Shown: positions 1 to 5,320, counted from the first letter of the stretch. The stretch: 5,772 nt of DNA from Nitrospiraceae bacterium (GCA_003170655.1 PMYY01000192.1:1-5772); one strand, 5' to 3'. Notes: generated by a model from the sequence alone, not told the origin. Numbers and translations: made by a program.

Positions 1-245
1 GGATAATCAGCGATCCAGCCATTCTTCGGGGCTATGCCTGCTGTATCGAGGAGGTCTTCAGCTCGGGCCTCATTGTCGGTCTTCTCAAGCCCGAGATCGC
101 CCGCTAGCCGCACAGCAAGCGTTCCCTCGCGGATAAGCGGCTGCGATAGCGGCGATATATTGGACGATGCGGCCTGTCCGTTTGCCGCCATGAGTACAAT
201 TATCAGGGTTAAGGTCACAGCCAACAAAACAAACGGTCTCTGCAT
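1..245 (-). CDS. Secreted protein of unknown function, N-terminal part only (runs off the window)
   Basis: Read leftward from the ATG at 245-243, the frame stays open for 81 codons to the window edge, so the C-terminus is missing. The start is supported by a GGGAGG ribosome binding site five bases upstream (about 251-256). Residues 1-26 form a signal peptide: MQRP, then a hydrophobic run rich in Leu, Val and Ile, ending in GQAA, so the mature protein should be exported to the periplasm or envelope. The mature part has the segments IREGTLAVRLAGDLGL and TAGIAPKNGWIADYP. These remind me of a family of exported proteins of unknown function in deltaproteobacteria and Nitrospirota, but I cannot name it and assign no activity. 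The gene has no close neighbour on its strand. The next leftward gene ends at 849, so it is probably transcribed from its own promoter. Confidence 0.8.
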   Translation of the reverse strand, partial: MQRPFVLLAVTLTLIIVLMAANGQAASSNISPLSQPLIREGTLAVRLAGDLGLEKTDNEARAEDLLDTAGIAPKNGWIADY

Positions 246-356
246 TTTTGCCTCCCGGAGATCTGCAGGAACAATCTCACTCTCTATAGCAAGCTTTCTT
301 CCACAACATCTCCCTGCAATCACCTCTATAAGAAAGACGGTTTTGTTTCTATTAGG

Positions 357-375
357 TTACATATTTTCCCTCCTT
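357..375 (-). promoter_or_regulatory. Perfect Shine-Dalgarno followed by ATG-TAA (start-stop)
   Basis: On the minus strand AAGGAGGG (375-368) is followed after five bases by ATG (362-360) and at once by TAA (359-357). It lies about 115 bases upstream of the secreted-protein start at 245, on the same strand. It is either the 5' remnant of a lost gene or a minimal upstream open reading frame in the leader. The bases are certain; the function is inference. Confidence 0.35.
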
Positions 376-385
376 AATGGTAATA

Positions 386-415
386 GTGCAGGCTAGCATG
401 CGAGGACTCCTGCAC
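386..415. repeat. Inverted repeat, 7-bp arms
   Basis: GTGCAGG (386-392) and CCTGCAC (409-415) can pair around a 16-base loop. No T-run follows on either strand, so an intrinsic terminator is unlikely. It lies just upstream of the start-stop pair on the minus strand and could be an operator or leader hairpin. Confidence 0.3.
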
Positions 416-494
416 GTATTCTTGCAGATAGGGCAAAAAGCTGCGTTTATTTCTGGGAGAATCTTAGCTTGTGTGAAAATTGAACACAGTATCG

Positions 495-533
495 ATAACC
501 GGAAAGATCACGCAAATGCTTTTTGCCGGTTAT
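495..533. terminator. Candidate hairpin terminator, 8-bp arms
   Basis: ATAACCGG (495-502) pairs perfectly with CCGGTTAT (526-533); inside it AAAG and CTTT could extend the stem imperfectly. The right arm runs into a short T-tract. The two small leftward genes point toward it from more than 300 bases away. The loop is long and the T-tract short and on the + strand side, so this is only a weak terminator candidate. Confidence 0.25.
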
Positions 534-716
534 TTTCCGAATACGTAAGACTTGAAAATATGGCATCGGTGCGGATAATCAGGTGACCCAGTCAGTTGCT
601 TCCACGCGGCTGCCTCAAAGATTACGACATGCACCCTCGAGCGTCAAATTTACGGCGACGATGGAGGGTACAACTGGTATTCATCATCCCACAGGAAAAT
701 TCAAAATCGCGCCTTG

Positions 717-743
717 TCGGTGGAGTTTTAAAATGACCACCGA
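717..743. repeat. 27-bp near-palindrome with AT core
   Basis: TCGGTGG (717-723) and CCACCGA (737-743) are perfect inverted arms around a TTTTAAAA core (726-733), which is itself palindromic and sits one base off centre. It lies about 105 bases past the stop of the leftward 125-residue gene. It could be an operator, a transposon-end remnant or part of a termination structure; the long symmetric core favours a protein-binding site. Confidence 0.4.
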
Positions 744-848
744 TGATTTCCGAAAAAAGATATCATTACCTCGTTATTGAGAGGGTCCTTGTACTGCATC
801 TTGTTGAGAAATGAGCCGTCATCCAAGGAACTAACCGTTACAGCGTCT

Positions 849-1226
849 CTAATCGGACGTTTGTTTCGGTTTACAATAATGTGTCGAGTAGGCTTCTTCG
901 ATGTTAGAGTCTCCGGACTTGCTGAATCTTAATGGTGTTCTTGGGCCTTTCCCGCGAGACATATAGGCAGTCTTGCTGGCCAGGAGGCCCCCTTTTATTG
1001 AATTCTGGCCAAAGCTTCTCAGCATGTGGTTCAGTTTCATCAGGTTAACCCGAATCACCCTCTCCAGATATGGGACTTTTAGAGACTGCCATGACTCATA
1101 GTCCTCCGTAGTCAATTTGCCGATATGAAGGAGGATATCCACAAAACAAACGTAACCCTTTTTGCGGAGTATCTCGCCGGATGCTTCGTTCATTTGTTTG
1201 ATCAAATCGTTGCGGTTGAGACTCAT
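849..1226 (-). CDS. Conserved hypothetical protein, 125 residues
   Basis: This leftward gene encodes a basic, soluble protein with no signal peptide or membrane segment. The N-terminal two thirds look helical (NDLIKQMNEASGEILRKKGY, then YLERVIRVNLMKLN around residues 53-66). The C-terminus has a distinctive stretch from about residue 89: YMSRGKGPRTPLRFSKSGD, then NIEEAYSTHY. The GKG-RTPLRFSKSGD...IEEAYSTHF pattern recalls a widespread uncharacterised family of about 120-125 residues, so the gene appears full length. I know of no activity for it. Its ATG overlaps the stop of the upstream small gene by four bases (ATGA, 1226-1223), the classic arrangement for translational coupling, and AAGAGG directly before the ATG is a poorly spaced ribosome binding site. 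The Lys/Arg-rich composition would suit nucleic-acid binding, but that is only inference. Confidence 0.65.
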   Translation of the reverse strand: MSLNRNDLIKQMNEASGEILRKKGYVCFVDILLHIGKLTTEDYESWQSLKVPYLERVIRVNLMKLNHMLRSFGQNSIKGGLLASKTAYMSRGKGPRTPLRFSKSGDSNIEEAYSTHYCKPKQTSD

Positions 1227-1390
1227 CCTCTTGAATAACCTTTCCTCTTCAGTTGTCTCTTTAGTAGTTTAATCAGTTGTCTGAATATCCCCCTTTCATT
1301 TGCTTGTTCGTGAATTGAGGGATAGGTTCTGATATAACCTTCTTTATCTGCTTCAAGATATTTGTTTCTTTGTTTCATCGTTTCATTCAT
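1223..1390 (-). CDS. Small basic hypothetical protein, 55 residues (start uncertain)
   Basis: This leftward reading frame encodes a short, strongly basic protein: MNETMKQRNKYLEAD, then GYIRTYPSIHEQANERGIF and a C-terminal Lys/Arg-rich helix (QLIKLLKRQLKRKGYSRG). A longer start at 1441 exists, but those extra 17 residues would be antisense to the recognisable tail of a response regulator on the + strand, so I prefer ATG 1390; ATG 1378 is also possible. None has a good ribosome binding site, so the true N-terminus may have been lost at the junction near 1390. It overlaps the 125-residue gene by four bases (ATGA), so the two are probably co-translated and functionally linked. I do not recognise the family. 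Confidence 0.5.
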   Translation of the reverse strand: MNETMKQRNKYLEADKEGYIRTYPSIHEQANERGIFRQLIKLLKRQLKRKGYSRG

Positions 1391-1508
1391 TGTAGCAAAC
1401 TCGGCGGCAACAGGGACACTTGCCGTACAAATGCTGGGCATCGACAGAGTGGCGCTCTGGCGGAAGTTGAAAAAATACGGACAGCACTATGCCTGCAAAG
1501 CTGATTGA
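1391..1508 (+). pseudogene. C-terminal remnant of an NtrC-type sigma-54 response regulator (Fis HTH), frameshifted
   Basis: The frame ending in TGA at 1506-1508 reads LAVQMLGIDRVALWRKLKKYG followed by a short tail. This closely fits the Fis-type helix-turn-helix that ends NtrC-family activators of sigma-54 promoters, where the consensus runs LAA-LLGIDRVTLWRKLK-YG. Just upstream the conserved GGNR lies in another frame (1403-1414); dropping one G from the GGG at 1413-1415 joins them into GGNRTLAVQMLGIDR. The receiver and AAA+ domains are absent: left of about 1390 the + strand shows nothing regulator-like and the leftward small genes begin. This is therefore a truncated, frameshifted relic left at a rearrangement junction, and it can have no regulatory activity. 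Confidence 0.7.
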
Positions 1509-1537
1509 AGGCCTGCCGGTTGATAACATGAATTGCC
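1489..1537 (+). pseudogene. 5' stub of the gene split by the IS
   Basis: An ATG at 1489 opens a frame (MPAKLIEGLPVDNMNC) that runs into the IS left end. Joining base 1537 directly to 2994, which removes the IS and one copy of the 16-bp repeat, continues this frame without a stop to 3454. The ATG overlaps the regulator remnant by 20 bases and has only a weak GGAC-like ribosome binding site. The true start may instead be the ATG at 1528 inside the target repeat, in which case these codons are not translated. Confidence 0.4.
1522..1537 (+). repeat. Left copy of the 16-bp target site duplication
   Basis: GATAACATGAATTGCC here is identical to 2978-2993. It directly precedes the TGTCA that opens the IS. 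One further T is shared by both copies, so the duplication is 16 bp if that T belongs to the IS and 17 bp otherwise; the symmetry of the TGTCA/TGACA ends favours 16. Confidence 0.85.
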
Positions 1538-1585
1538 TGTCACGCCAAAATGATACTGTCCTATAGTGCCAAAGTGAAAATGTCC
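1538..1585 (+). repeat. IS left end: terminal inverted repeat with two motif copies
   Basis: TGTCAC is followed by the outer motif GCCAAAATGATACTGTCC (1544-1561) and the inner motif GCCAAAGTGAAAATGTCC (1568-1585), a 24-base pitch. The inner copy is identical to the outer copy at the right end; the left outer copy has diverged at three positions. Such paired subterminal motifs are probably transposase binding sites. Confidence 0.8.
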
Positions 1586-1600
1586 TATTGACGACAGTGC

Positions 1601-1606
1601 TATACT
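1601..1606 (+). promoter_or_regulatory. Possible -10 element of the transposase promoter
   Basis: TATACT lies 24 bases before the first possible transposase start (1631), inside the IS left end. No good -35 box lies at the right distance (AAATGT at 1578-1583). If used, the promoter would overlap the inner subterminal motif, so bound transposase could repress its own gene. This is weak evidence. Confidence 0.25.
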
Positions 1607-1630
1607 GCTTTTTTCAGTTAAGGGGGCGGG

Positions 1631-2924
1631 ATGGCGAAGGGGGACATTATCATGGTAAGTCAGAGGGAACTGAAACTATTACACGTGATTCACAAAGTTC
1701 TTGAAGGTGCAATAACACAGGCTACGGCTGCCACGTTGGTTTCAATAAGCGAGAGGCAGATACGTCGACTGGTGAAGCGGATACGGGCTGAAGGCGGCGA
1801 AGGGATACTGCACAAGTCCCGAGGCAGGGACTCAAGCAGGAAATTACCCTCAAAACTTAAGGACCGGGTGGTCGATCTGTACCGGCGGAAATACACGGGG
1901 TTTGGACCGACATTTGCGGCAGAGAAGCTTGCAGAGATCGACAAAGTCGACATTAGCGATGAGACATTACGCAAGTGGCTGTTGGAGAGCGGGCAATGGG
2001 TAAGAGGTCGCAAAGGCAAAGCACACCGGCAGTGGAGAGAAAGAAGACATCACCATGGGGAACTGTTGCAGATGGACGGTTCGCATCATGACTGGTTTGA
2101 AGGTCGTGGCCCTAAGTGTGTACTCATGGGAATGATAGACGACGCAACCGGGAATATATACGGCCAATTTCACGCCTACGAAGGCACGCTGCCGGCCATG
2201 GCCTGTTTTAAGGGGTATGTCCAGAAATATGGCATTCCCTTGGCTGTCTATCTCGACAGGCACACAACGTACAAATCGCCGACTAAGGTTACGATGGAGG
2301 AAGAGATAGCCGGCGTTAGTCCTTTGAGCGAGTTTGGCAGAGCCATGGCGGAGTTAGAAGTGGAGATGATATATGCACACTCTCCTCAAGCCAAGGGCCG
2401 CGTTGAGAGGCTTTTCCAGACCCTTCAGGATCGGCTGGTAAAGGAGATGCGGCTGCTGGGTATCAGCTCGATCCAGGCAGCAAACAAGTTCCTGAAAACT
2501 TATCTGTCGAAGTTTAATAAGCAGTTTTCTGTGAAACCGGCCAACGAAGCGGATCTGCATCGTGCAGTCCCGGAGATGTTAGATCTCGATAAGGTCCTCT
2601 GCATCAGGACGCCTCGTGCACTCAGGAATGATTTCACTGTGGCACACAACAAGAAGCTCTACCCAGGTGGAGAGCGCTGTGCAGACCGACACAGTTCTTG
2701 TCGAAGAGAAGATAGACGGCTCTCTGGTCATAAGCTATAAAGGCAAGCAACTCAAGATCAGGGAGATACTGGAGCGGCCCGTAAAAGCTACTCCTCGTAA
2801 ACGCAAGTACAGAGGGTGGAGGTCGGGAGCCAAGAGACAGATTATTCCGATCGAGCGCCTCTTATGGAATGATGGTGCTATGGCTGAAAGCAGCCCCGAA
2901 AGCAGGCAATCACATGCTGCTTAA
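1631..2924 (+). pseudogene. IS transposase, DDE (rve/integrase) type, broken by a one-base frameshift
   Basis: The first frame runs from ATG 1631; an in-frame ATG at 1652 is a likelier start because GAAGGGGGA lies eight bases before it. Residues about 15-55 form a helix-turn-helix DNA-binding region (ATAATLVSISERQIRRLVKR). A DDE catalytic core follows, with probable catalytic residues D149 (LLQMDGS), D209 (VYLDRHTTY) and E259 (KGRVERLFQTLQDRL). After HNKKLY (residue 344) the frame goes wrong and stops at 2740. The expected C-terminal beta domain (QVESAVQTDTVLVEEKIDGS, then YKGKQLKIREI) continues in the next frame from 2664 to the stop at 2922-2924. Removing one C from 2662-2664 gives about 430 residues, a plausible full length. 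The enzyme would cut and join the IS ends; as written it is probably inactive, unless the extra base is a sequencing error. Confidence 0.85.
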
Positions 2925-2928
2925 AACC

Positions 2929-2977
2929 GGACATTTTCATTTTGGTAGAAATAGGACATTTTCACTTTGGCTTGACA
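2929..2977 (-). repeat. IS right end: terminal inverted repeat with two motif copies
   Basis: Read inward on the minus strand, TGTCAA is followed by the outer motif GCCAAAGTGAAAATGTCC (2971-2954) and the inner motif ACCAAAATGAAAATGTCC (2946-2929), a 25-base pitch. The end mirrors the left end. The transposase stop (2924) sits five bases inside the inner motif, so the IS is packed tightly. Confidence 0.8.
2972..2977 (+). promoter_or_regulatory. Outward-facing consensus -35 box at the IS edge
   Basis: The last six bases of the element are TTGACA, a perfect -35 box pointing out to the right. A second TTGACA follows in flanking DNA at 2994-2999. No good -10 lies 16-18 bases after either (TGACAT and TGATTC are poor), so a hybrid promoter for the split gene is possible but unproven. 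Confidence 0.3.
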
Positions 2978-2993
2978 GATAACATGAATTGCC
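2978..2993 (+). repeat. Right copy of the 16-bp target site duplication
   Basis: GATAACATGAATTGCC, identical to 1522-1537, directly follows the TGACA end of the IS. No mismatch separates the copies, which suggests insertion was fairly recent or the sequence has had little time to drift. Confidence 0.85.
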
Positions 2994-3454
2994 TTGACAT
3001 CTTACTTGAAGCTGTTGATTCATCCTTACGGATAAGCGACGGGAGGGAGATCCCTTTTGCAAGGGCGATTCTGACGATTCGTAACCGCTGCGATTCAGAG
3101 GTGCTGAATGTTGAACCTCACGCGACGCTCGGTCAGGAGAGGGGGACCGTCCAGGAGGTTACCAGTTCTTTCTCGCAAAAAGCTCATGCATCAATCCCGC
3201 CCGGTGGGACAGTCACCTGGGATTTGTACGACGAAATTATTCCTGCGCACCCGGGGGTGTCCAGCAAGGTCCATCTTTTCGGATACCGTGCCATCCTGAA
3301 CTGGAGGTTTGATCTGACGGCGTGGGCTGAATATCGGCCGGCCAGCTTTACCGCATCGATGCAGACCCCTGTATCTCGATGGGCGCTGAGATGGACTGTC
3401 CCGGAGTCTGCTGCTGGAAAAGTGGAGCTTGCGATCGAAGAAATAAAGAACTGA
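2984..3454 (+). CDS. Hypothetical protein, 3' part of a gene interrupted by the IS
   Basis: From ATG 2984, inside the right target repeat, this frame gives 156 residues beginning MNCLDILLEAVDSSLR. A TTG start at 2942 would add IS-encoded residues and is unlikely to be native. The protein is cytosolic (no signal peptide), looks rich in beta strands and has conspicuous segments: ILTIRNRCDSEVLNVEP, IPPGGTVTWDLYDEI, and LNWRFDLTAWAEYRP near residues 112-126. The pattern of a proline-led strand followed by a W-x-F-D-L strand vaguely suggests a beta-sandwich of the arrestin/Spo0M kind; this is a low-confidence guess and I do not recognise the family. Before the insertion the frame probably started at 1489 or 1528, just after the regulator remnant. 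No Shine-Dalgarno sequence precedes 2984 now, so expression is doubtful, although the reading frame is undamaged. Confidence 0.5.
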   Translation: MNCLDILLEAVDSSLRISDGREIPFARAILTIRNRCDSEVLNVEPHATLGQERGTVQEVTSSFSQKAHASIPPGGTVTWDLYDEIIPAHPGVSSKVHLFGYRAILNWRFDLTAWAEYRPASFTASMQTPVSRWALRWTVPESAAGKVELAIEEIKN

Positions 3455-3475
3455 TACGGTGCGTTATCGTATTTT
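3454..3475 (+). terminator. Weak stem-loop with T-rich tail after the split gene
   Basis: ATACG (3454-3458) can pair with CGTAT (3468-3472) around a nine-base loop, followed by TTTTATT. It begins at the last base of the stop codon of the preceding frame. The stem is only five pairs, so termination would be inefficient. Confidence 0.3.
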
Positions 3476-3859
3476 ATTCATGTAAGCAAATCGGGACACA
3501 TACCTTATAATTTGTAAATGGAAGCAATGAGCTTTAAACTGTGGAGTCTGAAAATAGGGTCGGCCCTTAACGCTAAATCCCGGCAGGTCTAATTCTGTGA
3601 GTACCTGACGCAAATGTCCTACTGATAACAATCTATTTTGCCAGTAACAGGAATTTGGTGATAGCCCTCAGAAACATTGATACTGGACTTTCTTTAAACA
3701 GAGCAAGCCTGCATTCAAGGGTTCTACCCGGAAGTCTTTAGTGGTCGGTTCGTAATAACACCAAGTAATATCTAGTTTCTGCAACATAGCGCAATCAATG
3801 ATTTTCGATAAAAATCACCACAAGCCATTTTCACTAGGTTCTGAAGCATTCGTAGCTGC
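3473..3859. other. Gene-free stretch between the split gene and the Rhs remnant
   Basis: I find no convincing gene here. One 22-codon frame from an ATG at about 3529 has a weak GGAAG upstream but resembles nothing. The core of an Rhs gene would be expected just before 3860 and is missing, so this stretch probably includes the deletion or recombination junction that orphaned the Rhs tip. Confidence 0.4.
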
Positions 3860-4275
3860 GATTTGATATAATTTGCTGGATGACCGAAATGAATAATAAC
3901 TTTCTATACGTGCAAAATAGCCCTGTGAATTATGTCGATCCATTTGGACTAGATATAATGGTGATTGAGAACGGTCAGACTCTGACTTATGGCGGAAATA
4001 GCCCTGCTTGCCACACCGCAATTCCAATCACCGGTCAGGGAGTTTTCAGTTTCGGTAATGATACGAATGCCGGTTCGAGTGTCGAGGGGTATCTTTTAAA
4101 TCAAGCGCAAAAGCGAGATTACGTACTATTTATCATTGAAATCTCGCGGGAACAGGATGCAGCAGCACTTGCCTATTTGAAATCCTTCGGCACAACGCAG
4201 CTACCTCCGCATGCCTCAACTAAGGACAATTGTTCAAGCCGTATGAACAGAGCGCTTGTAACAAATTCGATCTAA
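3860..4275 (+). pseudogene. Orphan Rhs C-terminal tip with a putative papain-like toxin domain
   Basis: From ATG 3880 the frame gives 131 residues. Residues 5-24 end in PVNYVDPFGL, the invariant end of the Rhs-repeat core, where variable toxin tips begin. Immediately upstream (3860-3883) another frame reads D-L-I-stop-F-A-G-stop, a decayed match to the Rhs core DPIGFAGG, so a frameshift and stop codons separate the tip from any core. The rest of the core is absent and no ribosome binding site precedes 3880. The tip (residues 25-131) has a CHTAIPITGQGVFSFGND segment (His45), an EQDAAALAYL helix (91-100) and DNCSSRMNRAL (Cys118). Ordered His then Asn-Cys suggests a circularly permuted NlpC/P60-like hydrolase. 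In intact systems such tips are delivered toxins; here it ends soon after the Cys motif and is probably not expressed. No immunity gene follows on this strand. Confidence 0.7.
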
Positions 4276-4483
4276 TACTCTGCATCTCTTTAAATGGTTG
4301 CAAATGTGCGGACTTCCAGAAAAAGCTGAGACTCCAGTCGGGCCATAAAGATATCGATAAAATTGTCGAAGCGCACCTCCGTCGCATTGATATCCGTTAT
4401 AAAATACATCCGTTAAGAAGAGAAAATAATTCCAGGCAAATAGGCGGCAAATGTTATGCATTCAAAAAAACCGCGAAAATACT

Positions 4484-5320
4484 TCATCGTGTCAAAGTCA
4501 AATACCATTCGGTGTAATCACTCCCTATACCGAACTGTGCAAGTTGGCGTAGATCCACCTCCAATACTTCAGGCGTGCTGAACTCAAGTATGCGGTATTT
4601 TGTATCCTTCCAAATACGTTGCCTTAGAAACCAAACCTCGGTTTCCGGCGGCAAGGTAAGTCGGATTCGGTGGATGAGATTGACACTGGCCAGTGCCGCA
4701 ACTTCCGCCGCCATATCTGTGCAATTGTTAGTCCTCAAGTCGAACTCGTCATATTTCCGATTCATAACGTGCTCATAGATCAGTTGATACTTTAATCTGG
4801 TAATAGGCATTCTCCAGACGAACGTTGGTGGTCGATCAGGCTTGCCAATCTGTAATTTGCCGTCGGGCATAGTCTCCCATAAATAAGCGATAGGATTTGG
4901 ATGCTCATCGTCGAGCCTCTTCATTGCGCCCTCATGGTAACGTGGCTTCTTCTTCCCGATGTTACCGGTTTGGCCAAATTCCATTCTATCATCAGGACTC
5001 TCCAAAATGATCCAGCTATGCCCATACGGATGCATCCAAATTGAGATGAGAATCGACTTCGCATCGCTGAAATCCCATTTTGCAGCTTCTGTCAGGATAT
5101 ATAGATAATACCCTTCGTCACCAACGGGCGTTCCAGTGGCTGAATCAAGGTCGGCATCTTGAGTGAAGCGACAGGCGTTCACAATTGGTTGAGCACTCCA
5201 GCCGTCTGGCTGCATCCTAGCGTATAACCGGTGGGCGCAGCTTGTCGCAACCCCGGTCAGCAAAATCGCTGCCAGGATAAGACACCCCCTGGTTATTAGT
5301 CGTATTACATTCCTGTTCAT
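4484..5320 (-). CDS. Probable lipoprotein with a DUF4105-like (permuted papain-like) domain
   Basis: This leftward gene encodes 278 residues. Residues 1-27 are a signal sequence (MNRNVIRLITRG, then a Leu/Ile/Ala core) ending in ATSC; Cys28 fits a slightly irregular lipobox, so the protein is probably lipid-anchored in the envelope. Candidate catalytic residues are His101 in YGHSWIILESPDDRMEFG and Cys200 in FDLRTNNCTDMAAEVAAL. His before Asn-Cys is the order found in circularly permuted NlpC/P60-like families such as DUF4105 (Lnb N-terminal periplasmic domain), thought to cleave or transfer acyl or amide bonds; the substrate is unknown. No Shine-Dalgarno sequence is visible, but the signal peptide starts at this Met and TATAAT lies 39 bases upstream. 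The gene is convergent with the Rhs tip and resembles it in motif order. It looks intact. Confidence 0.7.
   Translation of the reverse strand: MNRNVIRLITRGCLILAAILLTGVATSCAHRLYARMQPDGWSAQPIVNACRFTQDADLDSATGTPVGDEGYYLYILTEAAKWDFSDAKSILISIWMHPYGHSWIILESPDDRMEFGQTGNIGKKKPRYHEGAMKRLDDEHPNPIAYLWETMPDGKLQIGKPDRPPTFVWRMPITRLKYQLIYEHVMNRKYDEFDLRTNNCTDMAAEVAALASVNLIHRIRLTLPPETEVWFLRQRIWKDTKYRILEFSTPEVLEVDLRQLAQFGIGSDYTEWYLTLTR

Larger units (their letters stand above)
246..848. other. Gene-poor region between two leftward units
   Basis: I see no convincing coding sequence in these 600 bases; open frames on either strand are short, lack ribosome binding sites and look like no family I know. The region serves as leader for the secreted-protein gene (up to 245) and as the downstream region of the two small leftward genes ending at 849. 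It holds three inverted repeats and one start-stop pair with a perfect Shine-Dalgarno sequence, listed separately. It may be decayed coding or mobile DNA, but no recognisable protein fragment remains. Confidence 0.5.
1538..2977 (+). mobile_element. Complete 1440-bp insertion sequence, IS1202/ISTde1-like (former ISNCY)
   Basis: The element begins TGTCA (1538) and ends TGACA (2977), is bounded by identical 16-bp direct repeats and holds one DDE transposase gene filling most of its length. Aligning the two ends gives 23 matches in the outer 27 bases. Each end carries two tandem copies of a GCCAAAGTGAAAATGTCC-type motif. The transposase resembles ISNCY-group integrase-like enzymes. From memory, the proposed IS1202 family is split by target duplication length, with the ISTde1 subgroup making about 15-18 bp, which matches the 16 bp seen here. 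The subgroup assignment is inference. The boundaries are directly supported, so the element is structurally complete even though its transposase is frameshifted. Confidence 0.85.

Noticed and set aside
1..591. Shared GGATAATCAG at 1-10 and 573-582, hinting at a duplicated gene fragment
   Set aside because: Translations around 573 do not match the rest of the secreted protein beyond a few residues; a 10-base match is likely by chance.
579..731. 50-codon + strand frame with protein-like text (YGDDGGYNWYSSSH)
   Set aside because: It has no start codon or ribosome binding site and no family I recognise; its stop falls in the palindrome at 717-743.
1391..1441. N-terminal extension of the 55-residue gene to ATG 1441
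   Set aside because: These codons are antisense to the Fis-domain remnant of the response regulator and have no ribosome binding site.
3610..3630. Sequence resembling the IS inner end (CAAATGTCCTACTGA), possibly a second IS remnant
   Set aside because: About 17 of 21 bases match but the diagnostic GCCAAAGTG half is absent and no transposase fragment lies nearby.
3867..3872. TATAAT just before the Rhs tip ATG, as a promoter
   Set aside because: The -35 position reads AAGCAT, the spacing to ATG leaves almost no leader, and the bases are better explained as decayed Rhs core codons.
4230..4517. 95-codon + strand frame between the Rhs tip and the lipoprotein gene
   Set aside because: It starts with TTG inside the Rhs tip, has no ribosome binding site, overlaps the end of the convergent lipoprotein gene and shows no recognisable family; probably chance.
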